From: Thermithiobacillus tepidarius DSM 3134
GTDB lineage: Bacteria; Pseudomonadota; Gammaproteobacteria; Acidithiobacillales; Thermithiobacillaceae
Direction of reading: 5' to 3'
DNA: 64,000 nt
Assembly (NCBI RefSeq): GCF_000423825.1
Contig: NZ_AUIS01000007.1
Coordinates: 98,495-162,494, forward strand
Program-made: the position numbers and the translations under genes
Shown here: positions 7,860-16,404 of the stretch, piece by piece
Numbering within the stretch: the stretch's first letter is position 1
Layout of the letters: every line of letters begins with the position of its first letter
Notes under the pieces: model-generated
Told to the model about the DNA's origin: nothing
What the model saw: the letters and a program-made list of their open reading frames with translations, nothing else
Databases searched by the model: none

Positions 7860-10358
7860 TCAGGCCTTGCGCAGGCGCAGATACACTTCCGGCAACCGGG
7901 CCGGCAAGCTGTCCAGATGATCCAGCACCAAGTAGTGCCCGACGCCGAAGATGCCGGGCAGATATTGGCTGCCCTGCGGGTCGAGGGTGATGCAGAAGGA
8001 ATGCACGCCGGCGTCCACCGCCTCCTTCACCGCCATCCGCGTGTCCTCGTGCAGGTAGCGCGCGTCGCCGCCGTCGTCGTAATCGGAGGGGCGGCCGTCC
8101 GACAGGATGAGCAGGAGCCGCCGCTGGGCCGGACTCGCCTGCATGGTGCGGGTGGCATGCCGGATGGCCGCGCCCATGCGCGTGGCCAAGCGTCCCGACA
8201 GGCCGCCGATGACGGCGCGCACTCGGGAGTCGAAGGCATCCTGGAAGCGCTTGATGGGATAGACCGACACGTTGTCCCGATACTTGCTGGCGAAGCCGTA
8301 GAGGGCGTAAGGGTCGCCCACCTCGTTGAGCGCTTCAGCGAAGAGCAGCATGGCCGCGCGCAGGCGGTCGACGATGCGCCCGCCGCCGTCCGGCAACTGG
8401 GCCATGATGGAGGTGGACATGTCCGCCAGCAGGAGCACGCTGGTGTCGCGGTGCTGCTGACGGCGTTGGCGGTAGACGTTGGCCTTGGGCGACTGGCCGG
8501 CGTGCCGCTCGGCCACGAACTGCACCGCCGCCTCGATGTCGATCTCCTCGCCTTCCATCTGGCGCCGCAGCGGGGCCAAGCGGGTCGGCTTCTGCGCCTG
8601 GATGGCTTTTTTCAGGCGCAGCAGCGCGCTGCGATATTGGCCCATCAGCTGCTCGGCCTCGGCGGCGTCCTCCTCCTGCAGCTTGCGCAGGTGCACGCGC
8701 GCCCAGTCCGCCTTGAAGCTCCCCGCCCGGTAGTCCCACTCCGGATAGGGAATGCCGCCTTCCGTCTTCTTGAAGCCCCGCCCGCGGCCGGTCACCTTGC
8801 TCGGCATGGGCTTGCCCACGCCCACGCGCCCACCTTGACCGCTGGTGTCCTCCGGCGGGATGTCGAAGTCGGGATCGTGACCAGCGGCCTGCTGCGGCAC
8901 CTCCTTCCTGGGTTCCTCCTCGTGGGGCTGGCCCAGCAAGCCGCCTTCATCCGCGCCGGCATCGTCCACCGGCTTGCCTTTGCGGGTGGGGAAGACCGGC
9001 CGGGCGGCGTTGGGCGAGCGGCCGGGCAGGTAAGCCTCGCCGCGCTGACTCAGGGCAATGGACGGGAAGCTGTCCTCGGCGTACCACGCCAGCGCGATGC
9101 GGAAGCTGTCGACGATGGTGGCGCCGGGTTCGAGCAGCGGCTGCAGCCGCTCGGGCAATCTGCCCTGGCCCAGCAGGGCCCTGGCCTGCTCCAGCGCCGC
9201 CGTGAAATAGGCGCCGGCCGGCCCTGCGGGGCGCGGGCGACGCTCGGCCAATTGCACTATGCGTTCCAGGTAGTGGGGCACCTCCTGCCGGACCCGGTTG
9301 TCCACGCGCAGGTCCTCGCATAGGTCGAAGATCAGCTGGAAGCGGATCATGTCCTGCCCGAACTGGGCAAAGAGCGGGCGCCAGGTGATGCGCTCCTGGT
9401 CATCGAGGGGCGGATGCTCGACGCCGATCACGGCAAAAAGCGCCTCGATGGCCGCGCGGTCGTAGCTGCCGGCGCGGATGTGTCCCGCCGTATGCAGCAG
9501 GGCCAGCACGGCTTCCTCGCGGTCGGCCATGATGGCCGGCACGAACAGGCGGCGCCCGTCCGTTTCCACGAAGGCGCGCCCCTTGTCCGGCGCCCAGTTG
9601 CTGTCCTCCAGCGGCATGGGCAGGCCGAACCAGGCCTGCACCAGCAGGGCCAGCAGACGCTGCTGAGAGCGGGTGCGATAGCCGGGCAGCACCTCCAGCA
9701 GGAAACCCAGACTCTCTTCGCTTTCCAACCGGAAATAAGCCTCCCCGCGCAGACGGCCGCTTTGCAGCACGTCGGCGCCGCGCCGCGCCCAGTCCAGCAG
9801 ACCGGCGTCGTCGGTCATCTGGCGCACGCGCAGCGCCCCCTGCAGGTAAGTGCCGAGTCCCAGCCGCTGATTCAGGAGCTCCCTGGCCGGTGCGAGCAGG
9901 GCTTCCATCCGCGCCACGCTGCCCGCCGTCCCCGCCAGCTCGGCGAAGGGTGCCCGGAAAAAGGCGGTGCCGCTGTCCACGTGGCTGGCCAGGAAGGCGT
10001 AGCCCAGCTCGTACCAGCGGGTTTCCACCTCCGCGCCGTAGCGGCTGCGCACCTCGCCGGCCTGTTCGAGGAAGGCGCTCAGGGCCTTCCAACTGCCGCG
10101 GAACTTGCGAAAGCTGTCCGCCTGCGTGATCCAGGGCTCCACGCCGCCGAAGGCGGGCACCAGCGCCGCCGTATGCTGGAAAAGCGCCTTGCCCGCCTCG
10201 CGATCGTAAAAAAACAAGTCGCGCCCGGCTTCCAGATAGCGCAGCACCGCGGCATCGCCCAGCGGCTCCACCGCCGGCAACGCCGCCCGCGCATCCCGCC
10301 CCGCGACGAAGCTGATGGCGGCCAGGTGTTCGAGAACTTCTTCAGCAGCAGTGTTCAT
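7860..10358 (-). CDS. cbbO: CbbO-type von Willebrand factor A protein (Rubisco activase subunit)
   Basis: 832 residues. The long N-terminal region is mostly helical. A charged, low-complexity linker (about residues 480-560) precedes a C-terminal VWA domain with the MIDAS motif DMSTS starting near Asp646. CbbO proteins act with the AAA+ ring CbbQ to remodel inhibited Rubisco; the VWA domain is thought to contact it. NorD/DnrS of nitric oxide reductase has the same architecture, but no nor genes are present here. The ATG at 10358 directly precedes the conserved N-terminus. Its partner cbbQ lies 509 bp upstream on the same strand, separated by a REPIN-bearing spacer. Confidence 0.8.
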   Translation of the reverse strand: MNTAAEEVLEHLAAISFVAGRDARAALPAVEPLGDAAVLRYLEAGRDLFFYDREAGKALFQHTAALVPAFGGVEPWITQADSFRKFRGSWKALSAFLEQAGEVRSRYGAEVETRWYELGYAFLASHVDSGTAFFRAPFAELAGTAGSVARMEALLAPARELLNQRLGLGTYLQGALRVRQMTDDAGLLDWARRGADVLQSGRLRGEAYFRLESEESLGFLLEVLPGYRTRSQQRLLALLVQAWFGLPMPLEDSNWAPDKGRAFVETDGRRLFVPAIMADREEAVLALLHTAGHIRAGSYDRAAIEALFAVIGVEHPPLDDQERITWRPLFAQFGQDMIRFQLIFDLCEDLRVDNRVRQEVPHYLERIVQLAERRPRPAGPAGAYFTAALEQARALLGQGRLPERLQPLLEPGATIVDSFRIALAWYAEDSFPSIALSQRGEAYLPGRSPNAARPVFPTRKGKPVDDAGADEGGLLGQPHEEEPRKEVPQQAAGHDPDFDIPPEDTSGQGGRVGVGKPMPSKVTGRGRGFKKTEGGIPYPEWDYRAGSFKADWARVHLRKLQEEDAAEAEQLMGQYRSALLRLKKAIQAQKPTRLAPLRRQMEGEEIDIEAAVQFVAERHAGQSPKANVYRQRRQQHRDTSVLLLADMSTSIMAQLPDGGGRIVDRLRAAMLLFAEALNEVGDPYALYGFASKYRDNVSVYPIKRFQDAFDSRVRAVIGGLSGRLATRMGAAIRHATRTMQASPAQRRLLLILSDGRPSDYDDGGDARYLHEDTRMAVKEAVDAGVHSFCITLDPQGSQYLPGIFGVGHYLVLDHLDSLPARLPEVYLRLRKA

Positions 10359-10867
10359 GTGCGTCCGGTAGGTGAAACGTGAGTCGTGAAATGCGAGTGG
10401 AATGCCTGACCTTGCGCTCCAGTCCCAAGTCGCTCCGTGGGCATCCAATCTTGCAGCGAACCCGCCCTAGCCGCATTGTCCCTCTCACCTGCCGGCTTTC
10501 CGCGGAAACGGGTATTCCGGGCGGCTGCGGTGCCGTGCCAAATCCTGGCGGGCCGGCATCCTGGCTCGTAGGAGCGAGCTCGCTCGCGATTGCCTCCCCA
10601 TCGGCACAGTGGCTCGCGAGCAAGCTCGCTCCTACCGCCAGGGGCGGCAGCAACGAGCGAGTGCCTGTCCGAGCCGGCGCCGTCGGCGCCTCAGGCAACG
10701 GGCGCTGCCCGTTTTCGCGAGCCGCAGGCGAGCGTGAGCGCAGCGAATGGCAAAGGTCGCAGGCTGTCGGGCAACCCCCGACACCCAAGCACCCGCGGGC
10801 GGAAGCCCGCTCCAACCCTCAACCCCATTGGACTGAACCAATTTCAGCCCAGTCCAACCCGCTCCAC
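10359..10867. other. Long cbbQ-cbbO spacer with repeats, no gene
   Basis: 509 bp without a convincing coding frame. It contains a REPIN at 10568-10635 and a second REP-like GCGGGC-GGAAGCCCGC element near 10796-10813. A dyad, TTGGACTG/CAGTCCAA, lies near 10828-10857 close to the 3' end of cbbQ. In related gene sets cbbQ and cbbO are usually closer together, so this space looks expanded by repeat insertion. Confidence 0.6.
10568..10635. repeat. REPIN: two inverted REP elements
   Basis: The sequence begins GTAGGAGCGAGC and ends GCTCGCTCCTAC, so a REP and its inverted copy flank a short spacer of about 25 bases. Each arm can also fold locally through CGAGC/GCTCG. Related copies occur at 19167, 58041 and 58209. 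REPs with this core are known from Pseudomonas and are mobilised by RAYT transposases. No RAYT gene is in the window. Confidence 0.8.
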
Positions 10868-11668
10868 TTATCCAAAATACGCCCGAAAAATCTCCATCAA
10901 CGCCTCCGCCAGCTCGGCATCATCCGTCTGCGGATTGACGATAGCCACCTGGCAGGCCTCCAGGGGTGCCACGCCGCTGGCCATCAGGCTGCCCGCGTAG
11001 ACCAGCGCCCGCGTGGAAGTCACCTCCTGCAGGCCATGGTCCTTCAGGTTGCGGGCCTTGCGCGCCGCGGCGACCAGCTTGCCCGCCAGGGCCGCGTCCA
11101 CGCCCGCTTCGTGGGCCACGATCCGCGCCTCGATCTCCTCGGGCGGGTAGTCGAAGGTCAAGGCCACGAAGCGCTGCTTGGTGGAGGGCTTCAAATCCTT
11201 GAGCACGGTCTGGTAGCCGGGATTGTACGAGATCACCAGCATGAAGTCGTCGTGGGCCTGGATCTCCTGCCCGCGCTTTTCCAGGGGCAGGTGGCGGCGA
11301 TGATCGGTCAGGGGGTGGATCACCACGGTGGTGTCCGTGCGCGCCTCGACGATCTCATCAAGATAGCAGAAGGCTCCGGTCTTGACCGCCTGGGTCAGCG
11401 GGCCATCCTGCCAGACCGTTTCCGCTCCTTCCAGCAGGAAGCGACCGACCAGATCCGAGCTGGTGAGATCCTCGTGACACGCCACCGTGATCAGCGGCCG
11501 GCGCAGACGATGGGCCATGTATTCCACGAAGCGGGTCTTGCCGCAGCCCGTCGGCCCCTTCAGCATCACCGGCAGCCGCTTGCGGTAGGCCGCCTCGAAA
11601 ATCTCCACCTCGTTGCCGACCGGCTGATAAAAAGGGGCCTGGTCGGCGGCTGTGCGCATGGTTTCCAT
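10868..11668 (-). CDS. cbbQ: CbbQ-type MoxR AAA+ ATPase
   Basis: 266 residues of the MoxR/NirQ/CbbQ AAA+ family. Walker A GPTGCGKT is at 38-45, Walker B is [10 protein letters not shown], and there is a sensor-like VISYNPGYQ. CbbQ hexamers couple ATP hydrolysis to Rubisco reactivation with CbbO. NorQ is the nearest alternative. The start METMRT has the better-supported upstream ATG; GGGAG lies just before it. A small helical gene lies 32 bp upstream in the same direction and may belong to the operon. No cbbL, cbbS or cbbM is in the window. Confidence 0.85.
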   Translation of the reverse strand: METMRTAADQAPFYQPVGNEVEIFEAAYRKRLPVMLKGPTGCGKTRFVEYMAHRLRRPLITVACHEDLTSSDLVGRFLLEGAETVWQDGPLTQAVKTGAFCYLDEIVEARTDTTVVIHPLTDHRRHLPLEKRGQEIQAHDDFMLVISYNPGYQTVLKDLKPSTKQRFVALTFDYPPEEIEARIVAHEAGVDAALAGKLVAAARKARNLKDHGLQEVTSTRALVYAGSLMASGVAPLEACQVAIVNPQTDDAELAEALMEIFRAYFG

Positions 11669-11700
11669 TCACTCTCCCGCTGGCTAAAGCTGGTATGGCG

Positions 11701-12111
11701 TCAGTCTTCCTGCAGCATGCCGCGCTGCTCGGCGCGGCTGCGCATGTACAAGTAGATGTGGCGGGCGGTCCGCACGGCCATCCGTTCCGGATGCGGCGGC
11801 AGGGCGTCCTCGCGCTGCATGTCGATGCAGTTGCGGTAGTACACCAGTTCCCGACAGTTGTCGCGGATTGTATTCAAGGTAGGCTCGCCTTTCACCAGTT
11901 TTTTCCACAACTCGAGGATGCGGTCGGACTCGGCGTAGGGCTTCCCCTCGGCATCGGCGAAGGCGCGCAGGATGTCCTCGACCAAGGCAATCGCTTGATC
12001 GACCGTCTCCGACAGGGGCAGCTTTTCTCCCTGGGACAGGCGCCGCTCCAATCCGAACAGCGCGGTGTTTACCGCATCCAGCTTTGCTGGCAAGTCATTT
12101 TTGCTTTCCAT
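11701..12111 (-). CDS. Helical hypothetical protein upstream of cbbQ
   Basis: 136 residues, predicted almost entirely alpha-helical, soluble, with one Cys. The ATG at 12111 is chosen over an in-frame GTG at 12141 because GGGAG lies eight bases upstream of the ATG. It is the first gene of a probable transcript with cbbQ, which suggests a part in the Q/O activase system, but no known domain is recognised. The gene 132 bp upstream is divergent. Confidence 0.7.
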   Translation of the reverse strand: MESKNDLPAKLDAVNTALFGLERRLSQGEKLPLSETVDQAIALVEDILRAFADAEGKPYAESDRILELWKKLVKGEPTLNTIRDNCRELVYYRNCIDMQREDALPPHPERMAVRTARHIYLYMRSRAEQRGMLQED

Positions 12112-12243
12112 CGACCCCGCTCCCGATATGGCGTCCGCCACTCTATCGTCCAGTAAAAATTTCGTTTAGCATAGGCCCCCACGTATCCTTCAAACGTCCG
12201 ATAGATCTACAAATTTTTCTTATTCGCTCATAAAGGAGGGCAC

Positions 12244-12567
12244 ATGAGCCAGAAACTGATCAAAATGGTCAAGCTGAACAACCTGCAGTACAACGCCAAC
12301 CGTGACCCGCAAGTCTACCGCCGGGTGGCGGGCCATCCTTTCCGCGTGCAGCTCATGCTGGACGGCAGCGGTCAGGCCAACGTGGAGCTGGAGGCGGAAG
12401 GCAAGGTGCTGTGCAGCAAGACCGTTGCCCTCCCCGGCACCTTCAGCTGCGAAGTCAGCTTCAACACCCCGGGCGTGCGCATCGCCAACATCACGGTCAA
12501 TGCCGGCGGCCGCAGCGAGACCGTCGATCTGCGCCTGGATGTCGAAGCGCACGTCTGGGTCGGCTGA
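12244..12567 (+). CDS. Small beta-rich (Ig-like) hypothetical protein
   Basis: 107 residues with alternating hydrophobic strands typical of a beta-sandwich. The two cysteines (in VLCSK and FSCEV) could pair. There is no signal peptide. A very strong ribosome site, AAGGAGGG, lies four to five bases before the ATG, which suggests high expression. TTAT-N6-ATAA directly precedes the ribosome site. The gene stands alone and ends in a hairpin shared with the convergent gene. SoxZ has a comparable size and fold class, but the sequence is not recognisably SoxZ. Confidence 0.72.
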   Translation: MSQKLIKMVKLNNLQYNANRDPQVYRRVAGHPFRVQLMLDGSGQANVELEAEGKVLCSKTVALPGTFSCEVSFNTPGVRIANITVNAGGRSETVDLRLDVEAHVWVG

Positions 12568-12580
12568 ACCGACTGTCGGC

Positions 12581-12608
12581 AAGGGGTACCGCGGTCGCGG
12601 CGCCCCTT
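12581..12608. terminator. Hairpin at a convergent gene junction
   Basis: AAGGGG and CCCCTT form the outer stem and CCGCG/CGCGG the inner stem. It lies after the small beta-rich protein gene and overlaps the last two bases of the convergent receiver-like gene. No T run of useful length follows on either strand. Confidence 0.5.
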
Positions 12609-13002
12609 ACCCACCCCAGCCGAACTGTTCCAGAAATTCCGGCAAGCGCCGCACGATTTCCTCGCGCCCGAAGAACCGGTCCGCCCGGGCCAACCGCGCC
12701 TGATCCCGCACCACCTCATCCCCGCCAAAGCAGAAAATCGGCGTCTGCAGCATGTATTCGGTGCGCACTTCCCGGATGGGCGCCAACGGATCGAAGACGT
12801 CCACCTCGTCGAGATCCACCAGGATGAAGCGATGCAGCAGGATTTCCTGCCACTCGCCCACTTCTTCCAGATCCGTCACGGCCTTCATCTCCCATCCGGC
12901 CGGCGTGGCCGCCCGCAACGCCGCGATGATCTCCGGGTCCGAAGACATCACGATGTAGGCCCGCTGCAAGCGCCGCTGAATGGTCGGTGTCTTGTCGCTC
13001 AT
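12607..13002 (-). CDS. Receiver-like (CheY-fold) hypothetical protein
   Basis: 131 residues with a pattern of alternating strands and helices like a response-regulator receiver. Strand 1 is AYIVMSSDPEI and the putative strand 3 acidic patch is FILVDLDEVDVFDP. The canonical receiver DD pair in loop 1 and the conserved Lys are not clear, so it may be a pseudo-receiver. It is the last gene of a three-gene operon after a hypothetical gene and a lipoate-ligase-like gene, 12 bp from the latter. Function unknown. Confidence 0.65.
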   Translation of the reverse strand: MSDKTPTIQRRLQRAYIVMSSDPEIIAALRAATPAGWEMKAVTDLEEVGEWQEILLHRFILVDLDEVDVFDPLAPIREVRTEYMLQTPIFCFGGDEVVRDQARLARADRFFGREEIVRRLPEFLEQFGWGG

Positions 13003-13014
13003 GCTTCGTTCTCT

Positions 13015-14079
13015 CTAGCCATTCTCTTCCACATGGGCCGTCTGCCGTATGCGCTCGGCCCAGTGCCGTGCCGCCGCCGGCCCGAGACACCGCAGGCGCG
13101 GTTCCAGCTCGGGCGCGGTTGGCCGGCAACCCAGCACCGCCTCGGTGATCGCCGCCTGCATCAGCGGGCCGGCCCCGGCCACGCGCGCGATCCGGCCGGC
13201 ACGGGTGAGAATGCGCACCCACTCCCCATCCCAGTGGCGCTCCGTCAGATAGGTGTCCGCCTTCACCTTGATGCCGTATGGCACGCGCCGCTTGGACGAA
13301 CTGCTTTCCGCCTCCCATTCGTCCGCCTCCACCTCGTCCAGGGCCGCGGCCATGGCGGCCGCCTCGGAGGGCGTCGGCGCGCTTTCCTCCAGGCGCCAGC
13401 CCAGATGCCGCTCCACCTGCGCACGCAGGGCCGCCGCCAGCGCCGTCGGCGCCGGCACGCTTCCCTCGGCGCGCCAGGAAGTCATCGACTCGGCCAGCGC
13501 TTCCGCCAACCAGGCCCGGAACCCGGCGGACGGCGCCGCCACCAGGCGGGCGAACAAAGCCGCGTCGAAGTCCAGCATGAAGCTGCTGGCAAAAACCTGG
13601 CACGGCCCCAGCAGGCCCGAACCGGTGCCGGCGATCTTGCGGCCATTCACCCAGAAATCATGTCTGCCCTGCGCCGCCGCCGGCAGGCCCAGGGCTTGGT
13701 ACGTCCCGACGATGGCCGGTGCCAGGAAATCGAAGAGCGCCTGCGGCTGAAGCGGAGGACGGCGGGCATCGAAGGCGCGGGGCAGCACGAAAAAGAAGCT
13801 GTACTGGCGACCGTCCACCAGCACCGTGCCGCCACCCAGGGGACGCCTGATCCATGGGATGTCTTGCGTGCGGCAGGCCGCCGGATCCAGCTCCAGCGCG
13901 GCCTCCTGGGAGGCGCCCAGACTGAGATGCGGCCCACTGCGCCCCCACAGCAGCAGCGGCGGCGCATCAACCGCCTGGCTGGCCGCCAGTCCCATGTAGG
14001 CGGCATGCAACGCCCGCGGCGCCACGTCGCCCAAGTCGATCCAGCGGGCCCGCAGCGATTGCGGCAAGGCCGGCCTCAC
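13015..14079 (-). CDS. Lipoate-protein ligase A-like protein (second paralogue)
   Basis: 354 residues of the LplA/BPL fold. The lipoate-AMP site appears as RRPLGGGTVLVDG, and the catalytic lysine as GRKIAGTGSG (about residue 150). The C-terminal third resembles the LplB-like accessory domain but is separated by a charged insertion rich in Glu and Ser. A GTG at 14079 overlaps the upstream stop; AGGAGG lies only two bases before it, so an in-frame TTG at 14067 is an alternative start. It is distinct from sLpl(AB) at 20.3-21.4 kb. Its substrate may be LbpA or another carrier protein. Confidence 0.75.
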   Translation of the reverse strand: MRPALPQSLRARWIDLGDVAPRALHAAYMGLAASQAVDAPPLLLWGRSGPHLSLGASQEAALELDPAACRTQDIPWIRRPLGGGTVLVDGRQYSFFFVLPRAFDARRPPLQPQALFDFLAPAIVGTYQALGLPAAAQGRHDFWVNGRKIAGTGSGLLGPCQVFASSFMLDFDAALFARLVAAPSAGFRAWLAEALAESMTSWRAEGSVPAPTALAAALRAQVERHLGWRLEESAPTPSEAAAMAAALDEVEADEWEAESSSSKRRVPYGIKVKADTYLTERHWDGEWVRILTRAGRIARVAGAGPLMQAAITEAVLGCRPTAPELEPRLRCLGPAAARHWAERIRQTAHVEENG

Positions 14080-14483
14080 CCCTCCTGGCCGGACTCCCCG
14101 CCCTCGGGCTTGGGCTTGTAGAAGGCGTTGAAGTAGAAATCCCGCTGGTTCAGCTCCTGATACCAGCGCGCCCGATCCTGCACGCCCTGACGCAGGACTT
14201 CGATGATGGCCTTGGCCTGCTCGGCGTCCAGGATCAGAATGGCGTCCTGCAGGTCCTCGTCCAGGTCGATGAAATGGGCCGCCATGCCCTCCGGCGGCAT
14301 CACGTGCACCAGGTAGGACTCCACGCTCGGGTCCTCCAGGTCGAAAGGCGTCATCACCAACCGCCCCAGATAGGCCAGCCGGGCCAGCTGATTGAAGCGG
14401 GGAATTTCCAGCTTCTTGCCCTTCCGGTACTTGTTCAGCTCGTTCTTGAGCGCACTGACGTCGGTGAGTTGAATGGTTTTCAT
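14076..14483 (-). CDS. Conserved hypothetical protein in lipoate-ligase-like operon
   Basis: 135 residues, soluble, acidic in the middle (HFIDLDEDLQD) and ending in a polar tail. The ATG at 14483 has GGA upstream; an in-frame TTG at 14501 is less likely. Its stop overlaps the GTG of the ligase-like gene by four bases, which indicates translational coupling. No family is recognised. Confidence 0.65.
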   Translation of the reverse strand: MKTIQLTDVSALKNELNKYRKGKKLEIPRFNQLARLAYLGRLVMTPFDLEDPSVESYLVHVMPPEGMAAHFIDLDEDLQDAILILDAEQAKAIIEVLRQGVQDRARWYQELNQRDFYFNAFYKPKPEGGESGQEG

Positions 14484-14636
14484 CGCGCTATTCCGTATCA
14501 ATTTGGTCGGGTATTAGTGTGCACTGATAGAGGCATGCAAGACAAGTCCCGAAACGGGTGCCGCGGGGAAGCATTATGTGTCGCCTGCACGGCAACAGCC
14601 ATATCCGACCACTTCCATGCTGCGCTGCGAGCGCAA

Positions 14637-14668
14637 CAAAAATCCGGATCCTTGCGAATCCGGATTTC
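14637..14668 (-). terminator. Intrinsic terminator of the first fadL-type gene
   Basis: Read on the minus strand, AAATCCGGAT and ATCCGGATTT form a stem followed by a run of T. It lies 17 bp beyond the stop of the outer-membrane channel gene. Confidence 0.8.
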
Positions 14669-14684
14669 GCTGTGTCTCCGGCCT

Positions 14685-15977
14685 TTAAAACTTGAACTGC
14701 ATCTGCATGGAGACGGAGTCCTCGCTCAGCCTGTTGGTCACGCTGGTGCCCGCCAGCGGCCCTGCGGCGGGATTGACGACCCGACCCGACTCCTCATTTT
14801 CGAACGCATGGTAATAGGCGGCATTCAGCACCAAATTCTTGGTCAGCTGATAGCCGGCACCGACGCTGGCATGATGCTGCACGATGGCGGGGGCGAAGAC
14901 GTTGAAGAACTGCTGATCCCCCTTGATCGGATTCTGGCCGTAGTTGTAGCCGGCCCGCAAGGCCAAGCGCGGGGTCACCATGTACTGGGTACCCAGGCCC
15001 AGGGTCCAAATGTCCTCCCAGCCGAAGCCCCGAACCCTGCCGCTGCTGTCGAAGCCGCTTTCCTGGAAGCCGTCGGTGTCGCTGTAGTTGATCCACTCGA
15101 GATCGGCCGCCAGCATCCACTCCGGAATCGGTTTGTAGCTGAAGCCCGCGCCAATCATCATCGGATAGTCCAGCTTGAAGCTGGGCGTGGCCGGCGAGCC
15201 GTCCGGATACTGAGAGTTCCACTTGAAGTCCTGGAACCACTGCGGGCTCTTGAAGGACAAGCCCAGCGCCAGGTTCGGCATCGGCTTGTAGGTGGTGCCC
15301 AGGGTGAAGCCCCAGCCCCAGGCGGTGGCGGTGTGCAGGGCATCCGGGTAGCCGCTGGCGTTCGGGGGGGTGGCCGGGAACGGATTGACCGCCAAGGACG
15401 ACCAATCGATGTTCACGCCGGCGCCCACCGACCAGTTCGGCGTGATCTGGTAGGACGCCGAGGGGGTCATCTGCATCAACTGATAGTTGGCATAGATGGA
15501 GCCGAAGCCACCGGCGGATTGAGGCGCGGCCAAGGGGTTGGAGTTGCCGGCACCCGCGACAAAGGGGTTGGCAGGATAATCCACGCTGAAGCCGCCGATC
15601 CCCAACGCGGTGAAACCGAGGGTCCACGGCCCCTGCGTCTTGTAGACGATGCCCATGGACGGAATCGGTGCCGCTCGGGTCTCGCTCTCCACAGTCCCGC
15701 TGCTCCCCAAGGGGCCGAATACGGTGGTATCGGCCGACATGCTGCGGTCGGGGATGAAGAGTTCGAAGCCGAACTCCATGGAGCTCTGGTCCATGAAGGA
15801 GATGGACGAGGCATTGTTGTGGTTGGAACCGATGGCATCCAGGGAAGTCGCGATGCTGGCACCGCCCATGGACTGGTTGATGGAGCCGATGCCGTGCAGG
15901 ACGTGACCGTTGGTGGCCAGCGCGGGTGCCGCGTAGAGCAGCGCCACGGAAGCCGCGAGCAGGTTGGATTTACGCAT
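14685..15977 (-). CDS. FadL/TodX-family outer-membrane channel (copy 1)
   Basis: 430 residues. The signal peptide is cleaved after APALA (about residue 21), exposing TNGHVLHGIGSINQSMGGA, the plug-like N-terminus of FadL/TodX proteins. The rest alternates as beta-strands and ends with Phe (MQMQFKF), typical of outer-membrane barrels. The family imports hydrophobic molecules such as fatty acids and aromatics. In sulfur oxidisers a role in handling elemental sulfur has been proposed, and the position beside the sHdr cluster fits but does not prove it. A near-identical copy lies upstream, with its own terminator. Confidence 0.88.
   Translation of the reverse strand: MRKSNLLAASVALLYAAPALATNGHVLHGIGSINQSMGGASIATSLDAIGSNHNNASSISFMDQSSMEFGFELFIPDRSMSADTTVFGPLGSSGTVESETRAAPIPSMGIVYKTQGPWTLGFTALGIGGFSVDYPANPFVAGAGNSNPLAAPQSAGGFGSIYANYQLMQMTPSASYQITPNWSVGAGVNIDWSSLAVNPFPATPPNASGYPDALHTATAWGWGFTLGTTYKPMPNLALGLSFKSPQWFQDFKWNSQYPDGSPATPSFKLDYPMMIGAGFSYKPIPEWMLAADLEWINYSDTDGFQESGFDSSGRVRGFGWEDIWTLGLGTQYMVTPRLALRAGYNYGQNPIKGDQQFFNVFAPAIVQHHASVGAGYQLTKNLVLNAAYYHAFENEESGRVVNPAAGPLAGTSVTNRLSEDSVSMQMQFKF
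14875..15475. repeat. 601-bp tract shared by the two fadL-type genes, copy 1
   Basis: The tract matches 16616-17216 at a constant offset of 1741 bp. I found one mismatch (G at 15306, A at 17047). Sequence on both sides diverges at once. This pattern suggests recent gene conversion within an older tandem duplication. Confidence 0.9.
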
Positions 15978-16172
15978 TTACATTCCTTTTTTGAGGCCGC
16001 AGGGGATCTGCCTGCTCAGGGGCAGGCTTCATTCACTGGTTACCCGCTACTTCGGGGAAGAGCTGCAAAAAGCAGGAGGTCTGCCTTGCTTTGTTCTTCA
16101 AAGCGGAAAAAACGTAGCGAGGGTGCCGATCAGCCCATCCATCCAGCGCATCGCCAGCACTCGCGCTCAGTC

Positions 16173-16190
16173 TGTGTACTAGCATACACA
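16173..16190. promoter_or_regulatory. Dyad TGTGTA-N6-TACACA upstream of fadL copy 1
   Basis: A perfect six-base inverted repeat with a six-base spacer, in the AT-rich region upstream of copy 1. The format fits a dimeric helix-turn-helix regulator. The bound protein is unknown. Confidence 0.4.
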
Positions 16191-16346
16191 TTATGGCTTT
16201 GCGGCAAATCTAAAATTGTTTATCGATGGATTAAGACTCAGAATAGAATAATTTAAAAATATTAGGACTTGATTATTTCGTTTAAAACAGCCACAACGCT
16301 GCCTAGCGCAACACCGTCAGAATCTTAGTCTCATAGGCTCTACGTC

Positions 16347-16379
16347 AATAAAAAATCCGGGCCTTGGGGACCCGGATTG
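16347..16379 (-). terminator. Intrinsic terminator of the second fadL-type gene
   Basis: On the minus strand, AATCCGGG and CCCGGATT pair around a short loop and are followed by a run of T (a run of A on the plus strand at about 16350-16355). It lies 26 bp past the stop of copy 2. Confidence 0.8.
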
Positions 16380-16404
16380 CAATATCAATGCGAGGCTAGA
16401 TGAT

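Larger units (their letters stand above)
15978..16404. other. Spacer between the fadL-type genes, with promoter and terminator
   Basis: 427 bp, unusually AT-rich in its middle (about 16200-16330), with no gene. It holds the terminator of copy 2 at 16347-16379 and presumably the promoter of copy 1. TGTGTA-N6-TACACA at 16173-16190 is a perfect six-base dyad about 200 bp upstream of the copy 1 start and may be an operator. Confidence 0.6.

Noticed and set aside
7860..11668. NorQ/NorD of nitric oxide reductase
   Set aside because: Same architecture, but no norB or norC is near, and CO2-fixing context fits CbbQ/CbbO better. Not excluded.
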